A stretch of 17,238 nucleotides of DNA from Actinobacteria bacterium UBA5176 (GCA_002413305.1 DHWS01000067.1:9842-27079), one strand, 5' to 3'. Shown: positions 1 through 7,583, numbered from the stretch's first letter. Notes: generated by a model not told the origin, from the letters alone. Translations and numbers: made by a program.

Positions 1-2
1 GG

Positions 3-1637
3 TTCGGCGACCTGGTGACCATGGAGTGGTGGAACGACCTGTGGCTGAACGAGAGCTTCGCCTCGTACATGGCCGTGTTGTCGCAGACCGAGGCCACCCG
101 GTGGAAGGACGCGTGGGCGACGTTCGCCGACACCGAGAAGGGCTGGGCGCTCCGGCAGGACCAGCTACCGACCACCCACCCCATCGTGGCCGACGTGCCG
201 GACGTCGAATCGGTCCACCTGAACTTCGACGGGATCAGCTACGCGAAAGGCGCGAGCGCCCTGCGCCAGCTGGTGGCGTGGGTCGGCAAGGACCGGTTCC
301 TGGAGGGCGTGCGGACGTACTGCAAGCGACACGAGTTCGCGAACGCCCGCCTCGACGACTTCCTCGTCGCGCTGGAACAGGTCTCCGGCCGAGACCTGCA
401 CGAATGGTCGAAGCTGTGGCTCGAAACGGCGGGCGTGAACACGCTGCGGGCCGACTTCGCGGACGCGGGCGACGGCACGTTCGGATCGTTCGCGCTGGCC
501 CAAACCGCGCCCGAGGCGTGGCCGACCCTGCGGCCCCACCGGGTCGCGGTCGGACTCTACGACCGGGAGCCCGACGGCCTGCGCCTCCGGCGGCGCGTCG
601 AGTTCGACGCGGTCGGGGCGCGGACGGGCGTGCCCGACCTGGCCGGGGAGCGGATCCCCGACCTCACGCTCGTCAACGACGGGGACCTCACCTTCGCCAA
701 GATCCGGCTGGACGAACGGTCGCTCCGGACAGTCGTCGAACACCTCAGGGAGATGGTCGACTCGCTGGCCCTCGCGCTGTGCTGGACCGCCTGCTGGGAC
801 ATGACCCGGGACGGCGAGATGGCGGCCCGGGACTACCTTCGACTGGTGATCGAGAACATCGCCCGGGAGACGAAGGTCGGCGTGGTGCAGAGCCTGCTGA
901 CACAGGCGGCCGGCGCCGTGTACATCTACGGCGACCCGGCGAACCGACCCGCCGCCGGAGGCGCCCTGGCGGATGCCTCGTTCGGGGGGCTGGGGGCGGC
1001 CGAGCCCGGCAGCGACCATCAGCTGGCGTGGGCCCGTTCCTTCGCCTCCTCCGCCCGCAGCGAGGAGCACCTGGCGACGGTCCGCGGCCTGCTCGACGGG
1101 AGCGTCACCTTCGACGGGCTGGCCATCGACACGGAGCTCCGGTGGCACCTCGTCCGCACGCTGGCCGCAGCCGGGGCGATCGGGGAGGACTCGATCCAGG
1201 CCGAACTCGCCCGCGACCCGAGCGACCGTGGGACGCGGCACGCCGCTTCCGCCCGGGCGGGCCGCCCCGACGCCACGGCCAAGGAGTGGGCGTGGCGGGT
1301 GATCACCGAGGAGGACGACAAGCCGTTGGCTCTGGTGAGTGAGGTCATGGCCGGCTTCCACCAGGCCGGGCAGGAGGAGCTCCTCCGGCCGTTCCGCGAC
1401 CGATACTTCGAAGCGCTGCCGAAGGTGTGGGAGACGAAGGACCTCCCCGACGCGCTCGCCTTCGGAGGCCGCATGTACCCGCACCCGCTCATCGAACAGG
1501 AGACGCTGGACCGGACCGACGCGTACCTGGCCGGACCCTCCGTCCCCGCGCCGGTCCGAAGGATGCTGCTGGAGGGCCGCGACGGAGTGCGACGTGCGCT
1601 TCGGACCCGCGAGGTGGATGCGGGCAGGGCCGGCTGA
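3..1637 (+). CDS. pepN: Aminopeptidase N (M1 family zinc metallopeptidase), 3' part
   Basis: This is the C-terminal part of an M1 aminopeptidase, a cytoplasmic zinc enzyme that removes N-terminal amino acids from peptides. The reading frame is open at the left edge (first codon TTC at 3) and ends at TGA 1635-1637. The fragment starts FGDLVTMEWW and continues LWLNESFASYM; the Glu of NES (codon 51-53) is the third zinc ligand. By family spacing the HExxH motif should end only two residues before the window begins. DGISYAKGASALRQL carries the conserved catalytic Tyr (codon 240-242). The rest, about 400 residues, is the helical ERAP1-like C-terminal domain, closest in feel to the Streptomyces lividans type PepN. 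No frameshift is seen. The gene is convergent with the DUF1684 gene, with 37 bases between the stops. Confidence 0.95.
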   Translation, partial: FGDLVTMEWWNDLWLNESFASYMAVLSQTEATRWKDAWATFADTEKGWALRQDQLPTTHPIVADVPDVESVHLNFDGISYAKGASALRQLVAWVGKDRFLEGVRTYCKRHEFANARLDDFLVALEQVSGRDLHEWSKLWLETAGVNTLRADFADAGDGTFGSFALAQTAPEAWPTLRPHRVAVGLYDREPDGLRLRRRVEFDAVGARTGVPDLAGERIPDLTLVNDGDLTFAKIRLDERSLRTVVEHLREMVDSLALALCWTACWDMTRDGEMAARDYLRLVIENIARETKVGVVQSLLTQAAGAVYIYGDPANRPAAGGALADASFGGLGAAEPGSDHQLAWARSFASSARSEEHLATVRGLLDGSVTFDGLAIDTELRWHLVRTLAAAGAIGEDSIQAELARDPSDRGTRHAASARAGRPDATAKEWAWRVITEEDDKPLALVSEVMAGFHQAGQEELLRPFRDRYFEALPKVWETKDLPDALAFGGRMYPHPLIEQETLDRTDAYLAGPSVPAPVRRMLLEGRDGVRRALRTREVDAGRAG

Positions 1638-1674
1638 GTCGCCTGCGTGCCCTCATCGCTCTGAACGGCCCGGC

Positions 1675-2544
1675 TCAGTGGCCGGCGCCGGGACCTTCGT
1701 AGCGCTTCTCGCCGGCTTCGACCCGCACCACCAGCCTGTTCTCCTCGAGCGGGAGCGCGCAGGTGGCGAACGCGGTGAACACGCACGGCGGGTTGTACGC
1801 GCGGTTGAAGTCCAGCACGACGATGCCGCGCCCGTCCGGCGCCTGGGCGTAGAGGTACCGGCCACCGGCGAACGAGTCGGTCCCGTTGGTCCGGTCCCCG
1901 AAGACGAGGAACAGCTCGTCCTCGCCAGGCTCCTGGAACGCCACCAGCCGGCACGGCGCCCCGGCCAGGTCGAACCGCAGGACGCCGGGCGTGGCATAGG
2001 TTTGTCCCGTCCCGAGGACGTCGGGCGCCAGGACCGACGCATCTGCGGGGAGCGGTTCGAAGCGCGCTTCCACCCGCCACCGCGCGTCGACCGGCCAGCG
2101 TTCGATCCCACCGAACCGCTCCCGGGCCGGCGCCCCCGCGTCCTTCACCCGCACCGCCCGGTGCCCCTCCCGCTCGATGACGAAGAACGTCAGCGCGTCC
2201 AGCCGGAGCCGGGTCGGCTCGCGCCCACCCCGGTCGTCCAAGAGCTCGATGGCTCGCGACACCGCCCCGGCTGGGCCGAGGAGTCCCTCCACGCCCGGTG
2301 CGGCGTCCAGCCGGATGCCGACGTCCGAGACCAGGATCGAACCCAGCCGCTCCGGCCCGCCTGGCAGGCGCACCCGGTTCGCCGGTCCCGACCCGATGGT
2401 GTTGGCTCCGGGCTCGAGCCACTCGAGCCCCACGACCGTGAGCCAGCCGTCGTCGGCGGTGAGTCGTTCGAGGCGGCGCGCCGCCCAGGCATCGACCTCG
2501 CGGACATGATCGTGAGAGGGTTCGGGCTCCGGTGGTTCGGCCAT
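1675..2544 (-). CDS. DUF1684 family protein
   Basis: A 289-residue protein matching DUF1684, a family of unknown function common in Actinobacteria. Family traits seen are the N-terminal TADDGWLTVVGLEWLEPGAN stretch, a middle part with GTGQTYATPGVLRF, and the conserved C-terminal run DFNRAYNPPCVFTAFATC followed by LPLEENRL and EAGEK. There is no signal peptide or membrane segment, so it is likely cytoplasmic. The conserved Asn-Pro-Pro-Cys and second Cys are the most likely functional site, but the activity is not known. The ATG at 2544 lacks a Shine-Dalgarno sequence. A TAGCGT hexamer ends six bases before it, as in leaderless actinobacterial genes. It lies 22 bases after the 102-residue membrane protein gene on the same strand, so it may also be read through from the PspC unit. 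Confidence 0.9.
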   Translation of the reverse strand: MAEPPEPEPSHDHVREVDAWAARRLERLTADDGWLTVVGLEWLEPGANTIGSGPANRVRLPGGPERLGSILVSDVGIRLDAAPGVEGLLGPAGAVSRAIELLDDRGGREPTRLRLDALTFFVIEREGHRAVRVKDAGAPARERFGGIERWPVDARWRVEARFEPLPADASVLAPDVLGTGQTYATPGVLRFDLAGAPCRLVAFQEPGEDELFLVFGDRTNGTDSFAGGRYLYAQAPDGRGIVVLDFNRAYNPPCVFTAFATCALPLEENRLVVRVEAGEKRYEGPGAGH

Positions 2545-2550
2545 GGGCCG

Positions 2551-2556
2551 ACGCTA
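2551..2556 (-). promoter_or_regulatory. Possible -10 element (TAGCGT) for leaderless DUF1684 mRNA
   Basis: Read on the minus strand, TAGCGT is followed by six bases and then the ATG at 2544, the spacing expected when transcription starts at the A of the start codon. No clear -35 element is seen and there is no ribosome binding site. It lies in the 22-base gap after the preceding gene. Confidence 0.35.
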
Positions 2557-2566
2557 CCATCCCCGT

Positions 2567-2875
2567 TCAGTCGTCCCGCCCGGCTTCCTCCGGGTCGTCC
2601 TCGAGGATGTCGACAGGTGAGCTCGCCGCTTCGGGCGCCGGCGTCGCGCCGGCACTCGGCGAGCCGGCGGCAGGCTGCGGCCGCCACCGCTGCTCGCCCT
2701 CCCGCCGGGCGGCCAGGATGACGATCAGCACGCCCAACACGATCAGCGGGGCCGACCACACCCACCACAGGTGCAGCCGGTTCAGGTCGACGTGGGCGAA
2801 CAGGAACGTCATCCCGATCAGGGCGAACGTCGCGCCAAACACCAGCGAGAACGGATCCGTCCGGTGACGCCTCAT
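2567..2875 (-). CDS. Small two-helix membrane protein
   Basis: A 102-residue protein starting MRRHRTDPFS. Two hydrophobic segments are visible, about residues 11-28 (LVFGATFALIGMTFLFAH) and 38-55 (WVWSAPLIVLGVLIVILAA). An Arg-rich patch (ARREGEQRWR) and a Pro/Ala/acidic tail ending EEAGRDD follow. No named family is recognised; small proteins of this shape often sit beside PspC genes in Actinobacteria. Its ATG overlaps the stop codon of the PspC/LiaF-like gene (ATGA at 2875-2872), so the two are translationally coupled and probably act together in the membrane. A function as a partner or modulator of that protein is inference. The same frame stays open far upstream, but that region is the antisense-frame shadow of the PspC gene, so the coupled ATG is preferred. 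Confidence 0.75.
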   Translation of the reverse strand: MRRHRTDPFSLVFGATFALIGMTFLFAHVDLNRLHLWWVWSAPLIVLGVLIVILAARREGEQRWRPQPAAGSPSAGATPAPEAASSPVDILEDDPEEAGRDD

Positions 2876-4122
2876 CGCTCCACCTCCACCTGTCCGAACG
2901 AGGTCTCCAGATCGAGGTTCACCGTGCCCGCCCCGCGTGGAGCCCGGGTGCTTCGGAACACGTCCAGCGTGAACCCGTCGAACCGCTCCCCGTACAGGTC
3001 CACCTCGCCGGCCCCCGTCTGGGCGTGGACGTTCACAGTGACGCCCGTCGGGACGATGACTTTCAGGTGACCGGCCACCGCCGTGGCCCGCACGGAGACC
3101 CGCTGCTCCGAGAGCGGCAGGTCCCGGAGGTCCAGCACGAACTGCCCGGCCACCTGGTGGTACACGGGTCGGAGTGCAGCGAGCGTCTGGGGACGTTCCA
3201 GGCGGTCTCCGCTCCCGCCGGCGAACGGGACCCGGATCAGGCTCGCGGCCAGCAGGAACGGCACCACCAGGATCGCCGGCACGATCAGCCACCGGGCCCT
3301 CCCCCACCACGAGCCCACGAAGATCCCGATCCCCAGCATCGACAGCGCCAGGGCCAGATACTGGTGCAGCGACAGGTGGACCGCGTTCCCCGCGTCCAGC
3401 AACGACGCCACCCCGACCACCAGGAGGACCAGGCCGATGGTCAGCCATCCCAGCGACGAACGTTCCCGCCGGCGCCGGGGCGCCACGTAGCCGACCGGCG
3501 GCGCGGGGGACGCCACCGGCACGGCGGGCACGTCGGACACGGCGGGTGGGGCCGCCGGGGGAAGGGAGGCGGCCGGCGTCACCCACGGATCCACCGCGGG
3601 CGGGGTGGCTTCGGCCGTGGCGGCATCGCCCGAGGTGACGGGCGGAACCGCCGTGCCGGCGTCGCGATGCTGCTTGAAGAGCACGATGCCCAGGGCGATC
3701 AGCGCGATCCCCCACACGATGTCGCCCCGCCAGAACCGGGTGTGGCTGGCCAGCACGGCGAAGCCGAAGATGACCAGCGCGATCCCGACCCAGGCGGGCG
3801 ATCCCTGCAGCCGCCGGCGGAGGCCTTCGCTCCGCTGGGCCCGCCGACCCGGTTGCACGCCTGGGACGGCCGGGGCGGGCGGGATGATCCACCAGGCCAG
3901 CCCGTACACCAGCACCCCCAGCCCGCCCAGGAGGGTGATCAGCACGAACCCGACCCGGAACAGCACCGGGTCGATGTCGAAGTACTCGCCCAGGCCGGCA
4001 GCCACGCCGGCCACCATGCCGAGGTCGGGGCGTCGGTACAGCCGGCGGATGTCGTGCGGAGCGCCCGGGTGGGGGCCGGCGCCGGAGCCCGGGGCGGAGC
4101 CCGCGTTCGTCTGTGCGTCCAT
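2872..4122 (-). CDS. PspC domain protein with LiaF-like C-terminal domain
   Basis: A 416-residue membrane protein. Residues about 25-83 are a PspC domain (RRLYRRPDLGMVAGVAAGLG, FDIDPVLFRVGF, then a membrane helix ending AWWIIPP). Two further helices follow at about 111-126 and 133-149. A Pro/Ala-rich linker (155-213) leads to a basic RRRRER turn and three more helices (about 225-242, 252-270, 277-297). The soluble tail (about 320-416) resembles the C-terminal domain of LiaF/DUF2154 proteins, with repeated short beta strands such as GHLKVIVPTGVTVNV, GAGEVDLYGE and FGQVEVER. In Firmicutes LiaF restrains the LiaS kinase; a similar role towards the divergent PspC-kinase is inference. The ATG at 4122 has no Shine-Dalgarno but a CATGAT hexamer six bases upstream. 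An in-frame ATG at 4158 is an alternative start. Confidence 0.85.
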   Translation of the reverse strand: MDAQTNAGSAPGSGAGPHPGAPHDIRRLYRRPDLGMVAGVAAGLGEYFDIDPVLFRVGFVLITLLGGLGVLVYGLAWWIIPPAPAVPGVQPGRRAQRSEGLRRRLQGSPAWVGIALVIFGFAVLASHTRFWRGDIVWGIALIALGIVLFKQHRDAGTAVPPVTSGDAATAEATPPAVDPWVTPAASLPPAAPPAVSDVPAVPVASPAPPVGYVAPRRRRERSSLGWLTIGLVLLVVGVASLLDAGNAVHLSLHQYLALALSMLGIGIFVGSWWGRARWLIVPAILVVPFLLAASLIRVPFAGGSGDRLERPQTLAALRPVYHQVAGQFVLDLRDLPLSEQRVSVRATAVAGHLKVIVPTGVTVNVHAQTGAGEVDLYGERFDGFTLDVFRSTRAPRGAGTVNLDLETSFGQVEVER

Positions 4123-4128
4123 GCAGGC

Positions 4129-4134
4129 ATCATG
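4129..4134 (-). promoter_or_regulatory. Possible -10 element (CATGAT) for leaderless PspC gene
   Basis: On the minus strand CATGAT is followed by six bases and the ATG at 4122. It matches TATAAT at four of six positions. There is no ribosome binding site before this ATG, which favours a leaderless start, but no good -35 element is seen. Confidence 0.3.
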
Positions 4135-4205
4135 GGCTCGCCCGGTTCCCGTCCACATCAGGACTTTCCCGGAGACGAACCCTGACCCGCCCGCCGGCCA
4201 CCTCA

Positions 4206-4235
4206 GGGACCTTGCCCATGGTTCGGGCCGGTCCC
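4206..4235. repeat. Interrupted inverted repeat in divergent intergenic region
   Basis: GGGACC (4206-4211) pairs with GGTCCC (4230-4235), and inside it GCCC (4214-4217) pairs with GGGC (4225-4228). The whole can fold as a two-part hairpin. It lies between the divergent PspC gene and the histidine kinase gene, about 75 bases before the kinase start. It could be an operator or a leader hairpin; no T-run follows, so it is not a standard terminator. No other clear element was found in the 187-base gap. Confidence 0.35.
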
Positions 4236-4309
4236 GTGTGAGAGCATCGCCTCGACGGGGGGCGGTTCGAAGCGACCTCCCGACCCCAGAACCGTTCCGC
4301 GGAGCACCG

Positions 4310-5578
4310 ATGCGCCGAACCCTCCAGGCTTCGACACCGACCCCTCGGCCTCGCCGCCTGGCCGTCCTGACCCGGAGCCGGACCGACCGCGTGCTGGCCG
4401 GGGTGGCCGGCGGGATCGGCGAACGCCTGGGGGTCGATCCGGTGGTGGTGCGGCTGGCGTTCGTCGTGCTGGCCTTCGCCGGTGGGTTCGGCGTGCTGCT
4501 GTACCTGTTCGGCTGGTTGATCGGACCGGAGGCGCCGGAGGGAACCGAACCCCGCCCCGCGCCCGGCACGGAGACCGGCGTGCGGCAGATCGTGTCGGTG
4601 GCCCTGGTGGTGGCCGGCGGGCTCCTGCTGCTTCGGACCGGCGGCCTGTGGTTCGGCGACGCCGTGGTGTGGCCGGTGGCGCTGGCCGCGTTCGGCTCGG
4701 CCATCATCTGGACCCGGACGGACGAATCCGGGCGGGCGCGCTGGCTGCGATTCGCCAGCACGCTGTCCGGCCGTCCTCTGGACGCCGCCGCGCTCGGCCG
4801 GCCGACCCGGGGCAGGATCGCCGCCGGTGCGGTCCTGGTCCTGGCCGGCATGGCGACCTTCCTGGTGGCGAACAACTCTCAGTCGGCCCTGCGGACGCTG
4901 TTCTTCGCGGTGCTGGTCAGCGTGACCGGGCTCGGGCTGATCCTGGCACCCTGGATGTGGCAGCTCGGGCGGCAGCTGGCCGAGGAGCGCCGCGAGCGCA
5001 TCCGGTCCGAGGAGCGGTCCGAGGTGGCCGCCCACCTCCACGACTCGGTCCTCCAGACGCTGGCCCTGATCCAGCGTTCGACCTCGCCCGAGGAGATGAC
5101 CTCCCTGGCCCGGGTCCAGGAGCGCGAGCTGCGGGCGTGGCTCTACGGGCGGAACGGGCGGCGAGCGCCGGCCGAGGGATCTGCGCGGACGCTGGGGGCG
5201 GCCTTCGATCAGATGGCCGGACGGGTCGAAGGCATCCACCACGTGCCCGTCGACCTGGTCACGGTCGGGGACTGCCCGATGGACGATCGCCTGACCGCGC
5301 TGATCGACGCGGCCGGCGAAGCGGCGAGCAACGCCGCGCGGCATTCCGGGGCCGGCCTGGTTTCCGTCTACGTCGAAGCCGCCCCCGAGGCGGTGAGCGT
5401 CTACGTCCGCGACGAGGGCGTCGGGTTCGAAACGGGGAACCTCCCGCCCGACCGGGGCGGCATCGCCCAGTCGATCGTGGGGAGGATGGAGCGCAACGGC
5501 GGCCTGGCCACGGTGACCAGCAAGCCGGCGGAGGGGACCGAGGTCCATCTGCGGATGCCGCGGAGGCTGTCATCGTGA
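4310..5578 (+). CDS. PspC-domain sensor histidine kinase (MacS-like)
   Basis: A 422-residue membrane sensor kinase. An N-terminal PspC domain (about residues 19-76: TDRVLAGVAGGIGERLGVDPVVVRLAFVV split over helix and loop) is followed by several membrane helices up to about residue 220. The cytoplasmic part holds a HisKA_3-type dimerisation region with AAHLHDSVLQ, where His244 is the likely phosphorylation site. The HATPase domain has an N-box (EAASNAARHSG, Asn341) and a G1 box (DEGVG, from Asp368). This architecture is that of the actinobacterial MacS-like kinases. The ATG at 4310 is supported by GGAG at 4301-4304. The stop overlaps the GTG of the response regulator gene by four bases, so they form a two-component pair. 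Its PspC domain echoes the one in the divergent membrane protein. Confidence 0.92.
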   Translation: MRRTLQASTPTPRPRRLAVLTRSRTDRVLAGVAGGIGERLGVDPVVVRLAFVVLAFAGGFGVLLYLFGWLIGPEAPEGTEPRPAPGTETGVRQIVSVALVVAGGLLLLRTGGLWFGDAVVWPVALAAFGSAIIWTRTDESGRARWLRFASTLSGRPLDAAALGRPTRGRIAAGAVLVLAGMATFLVANNSQSALRTLFFAVLVSVTGLGLILAPWMWQLGRQLAEERRERIRSEERSEVAAHLHDSVLQTLALIQRSTSPEEMTSLARVQERELRAWLYGRNGRRAPAEGSARTLGAAFDQMAGRVEGIHHVPVDLVTVGDCPMDDRLTALIDAAGEAASNAARHSGAGLVSVYVEAAPEAVSVYVRDEGVGFETGNLPPDRGGIAQSIVGRMERNGGLATVTSKPAEGTEVHLRMPRRLSS

Positions 5579-6225
5579 CGGAGGCGGGCGGGCGGCTGCG
5601 CGTCTTCCTGGTCGACGACCACCGGCTGTTCCTGTCTGGGGTCCGGGCCGAGCTCGGGGAGCGGTTCGACGTGGTCGGGGAGGCCACCGATGTCGAATCG
5701 GCCGTGGCCGGGATCCGTTCGACCCGACCGGACGTGGTGCTGGTCGACGTGCACATGCCCGGCGGCGGCGGGCAGGCGGTGATCGAACGCGTCTCGCCCG
5801 TGCTGCCGGAGGCCCGGTTCCTGGCGCTGTCGGTGTCCGACGCGGCGGAGGACGTCATCGCGGTGATCCGGGCCGGGGCCAGAGGCTACGTGACGAAGAC
5901 CATCTCGCCCGCCGACCTGGCCGCGGCCATCGTGCGGGTGCAGGGCGGGGACGCGGTGTTCTCGCCCAGGCTGGCCGGGTTCGTCCTGGACGCGTTCGCT
6001 CGGGACCCCGCCCCGGTGGACGATTCCGAGCTGGACCAGCTCACGCCCCGGGAGCGCGAGGTGCTTCGCTACATCGCCCGCGGCTACGCCTACAAGCAGG
6101 TGGCCACCCGGCTGCACATCTCCATCAAGACGGTCGAGACGCACGTGTCGGCCGTGCTGCACAAGCTCCAACTGTCCAGCCGGTACGAACTCACCCGCTG
6201 GGCCACCGACCGTCGCCTGGTCTAA
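5575..6225 (+). CDS. NarL/LuxR-type response regulator
   Basis: A 216-residue DNA-binding response regulator and partner of the overlapping kinase. The receiver domain (about residues 5-125) has the acidic pair in VDDHRLF and the phospho-acceptor Asp58 in LVDVHMP. A conserved Ser/Thr region (ALSVSD) and the Lys in GYVTKTIS follow. The C-terminal LuxR/GerE helix-turn-helix begins about residue 156 with LTPREREVLRYIARGY and includes the recognition helix around SIKTVETHVSAVLHKL. The GTG start at 5575 shares bases with the kinase TGA (GTGA), which fits translational coupling. The targets are likely the divergent PspC genes and other envelope genes, by analogy with Mac and Lia systems; this is inference. 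Confidence 0.93.
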   Translation: MTEAGGRLRVFLVDDHRLFLSGVRAELGERFDVVGEATDVESAVAGIRSTRPDVVLVDVHMPGGGGQAVIERVSPVLPEARFLALSVSDAAEDVIAVIRAGARGYVTKTISPADLAAAIVRVQGGDAVFSPRLAGFVLDAFARDPAPVDDSELDQLTPREREVLRYIARGYAYKQVATRLHISIKTVETHVSAVLHKLQLSSRYELTRWATDRRLV

Positions 6226-6233
6226 CCTGCAGC

Positions 6234-6311
6234 ATGTCCATCACCGTGATCGCCTCCTTCCTCACCGACACGACCGTGCCCCAGGGAACCGGTGAGCTCG
6301 CCCGGGCCTGA
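6234..6311 (+). CDS. Possible 25-codon leader ORF overlapping the chromate transporter start
   Basis: ATG at 6234 opens a 25-codon frame (MSITVIASFLTDTT..., ending GELARA) that stops at TGA 6309-6311, 17 bases past the first base of the chrA GTG. It has no Shine-Dalgarno. TAACCT, which includes the regulator's stop codon, lies five bases before it and could be a -10 element. It may be a translated leader coupled to the transporter gene, or chance. No known peptide is recognised. Confidence 0.2.
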   Translation: MSITVIASFLTDTTVPQGTGELARA

Positions 6312-7470
6312 GGGCGCACCCCCATTCCGGGCCCTCCTCCGGTACTTCCTGGGGCTGGGGACGTGGGGGTTCGGCGGGCCGATCGCCAGCGTCGGCTACA
6401 TGCAGCGCGACCTGGTGGAGCGGCGGCGATGGCTCTCCGAACGTGAATTCCTGAACGGCGTCGCCCTCGGCCAGACGATGCCCGGGCCGCTGGCCGCCCA
6501 GGTCGTGATGTGGGTCGGTTTCCTGCGGGATGGGGCCATGGGTGCGCTGGCGACGGCCGGGGTGTTCATCCTGCCTTCGTTCGTCCTGGTGCTGGGGGTG
6601 GCGGCGATCTACGTGCCGAACCAGGGGTTGCCGGTCGTCCAGTCGCTCTTCTACGGGATCGCCCCCGCCGTCATGGCCGTGATCGCGGTCGCCGCGGTCA
6701 AGCTGGCCCGGCTCACCGACAAGCGCGATCCGAAGCTGTGGGCGATCACGATCGCCATCGGCGTCGTCACGGCGGTCACGGGAGCCGAGGTGGCACTCCT
6801 GTTCGTCGGGGCGGGCCTGCTCATGATCCTGCTGGAGGCGCGGCCCACGTTCCGTCGAGCGGGGCGGGGAAGCGACCCGGGCACCCCTGGGTCGGAGCTC
6901 GCGATCGTCGGCGTGGGCTTCAAGGTGCTGACGGGGACCGCGGTGGCCGGCACGCTTGTGGCGCTCGGACTGTTCTTCCTCAAGGCGGGTGCGTTCATCT
7001 TCGGCAGCGGCCTGGCCATCGTGCCGTTCCTGCGGGAAGGCGTCGTCAACCAGCATCATTGGCTCACGCCCCGCCAGTTCCTCGATGCGGTGGCCATGGG
7101 CCTGATCACGCCCGGGCCGGTGGTGATCACCGCCGCATTCATCGGCTACCTGGTGGGCGGGATCGCCGGCGCGCTGGTGGCCACCGTGGCCATCTTCACT
7201 CCGATCTACCTCGGCGTCATCGTGCCCGGACCGTGGTTCGTTCGGCACCAGGACAACGCGCAGGTCAAGGCGTTCGTTCGGGGAGCGACCGCGGCCGCCG
7301 CGGGAGCGATCGCCGGCGCGACCGTGGTGCTCTCGAAGGGCGCGATCGTCGATCGGGAGACGGGGCTGATCGCGGCGGCCGCGCTCGGGTTCGTCCTCCT
7401 GCTCAAGAACCGGGAGCCGGTCCTCATCGTGCTGGCGGCGGTCGCCGGCATCCTGCTGCACGGCGTCTGA
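6292..7470 (+). CDS. chrA: Chromate transporter, ChrA (CHR) family, two-domain form
   Basis: A 392-residue inner-membrane protein of the CHR family, which exports chromate and in some members may carry other anions such as sulfate. Two homologous Chromate_transp halves are seen. The first (about residues 11-175) has FGGP, the MQRDLVERRRWLSEREF loop and GQTMPGPLAAQV. The second (about 205-385) has FGSGLAIVPFL, NQHHWLTPRQFLDAVAMG and LITPGPVVITAAFIGY. The length is normal for the long-chain type. The GTG at 6292 is preceded by AGGGA at about 6283-6287. It lies 66 bases after the response regulator and may be co-transcribed with it, though a link in function is not evident. No chromate-responsive regulator gene (chrB-like) is nearby. 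Confidence 0.92.
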   Translation: MSSPGPEGAPPFRALLRYFLGLGTWGFGGPIASVGYMQRDLVERRRWLSEREFLNGVALGQTMPGPLAAQVVMWVGFLRDGAMGALATAGVFILPSFVLVLGVAAIYVPNQGLPVVQSLFYGIAPAVMAVIAVAAVKLARLTDKRDPKLWAITIAIGVVTAVTGAEVALLFVGAGLLMILLEARPTFRRAGRGSDPGTPGSELAIVGVGFKVLTGTAVAGTLVALGLFFLKAGAFIFGSGLAIVPFLREGVVNQHHWLTPRQFLDAVAMGLITPGPVVITAAFIGYLVGGIAGALVATVAIFTPIYLGVIVPGPWFVRHQDNAQVKAFVRGATAAAAGAIAGATVVLSKGAIVDRETGLIAAAALGFVLLLKNREPVLIVLAAVAGILLHGV

Positions 7471-7522
7471 TGCCGCAGAGGGCACTTCGCCCGAACGATG
7501 CTCGAAGCTCACGAAGGGGTAG

Positions 7523-7540
7523 CGAACCTCGTTCGAACCT
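7523..7540. repeat. Two direct CGAACCT repeats, 11 bp apart, with short dyad
   Basis: CGAACCT occurs at 7523-7529 and again at 7534-7540, a spacing of one helical turn. CGAAC-CTC-GTTCG at 7523-7535 is also a small dyad. The site is about 55 bases upstream of the ArsR promoter -35. It could bind an activator or a second regulator; it may be chance. The rest of the 159-base gap 7471-7629 holds several CGAA motifs and the promoter below. Confidence 0.3.
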
Positions 7541-7583
7541 TGCAGCGCTTCGCCCCGGATGCGGCATGACTGCCATGAGAACA

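Noticed and set aside
165..1484. Long minus-strand open frame opposite the aminopeptidase gene
   Set aside because: Its translation is Arg/Pro/Val-rich with no family motif, while the plus strand has clear M1 aminopeptidase sequence. It is a high-GC antisense shadow.
2876..3892. Upstream extension of the 102-residue membrane protein
   Set aside because: The extension lies wholly inside the PspC/LiaF-like gene in another frame and is Arg/Gly/Pro-rich; the ATGA-coupled start is the natural one.
4130..5548. 472-codon minus-strand open frame opposite the kinase
   Set aside because: Low-complexity shadow of the kinase; no motifs, and it would run into the PspC gene's upstream region.
7480..7492. 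GGGC-ACTTC-GCCC hairpin after chrA as a terminator
   Set aside because: The stem is only four pairs and no T-run follows, so support is too weak.
7523..7545. GTTCGAACC resembling a tRNA T-loop
   Set aside because: The flanking bases cannot form the five-pair T-stem, and no anticodon arm, acceptor stem or CCA is present.
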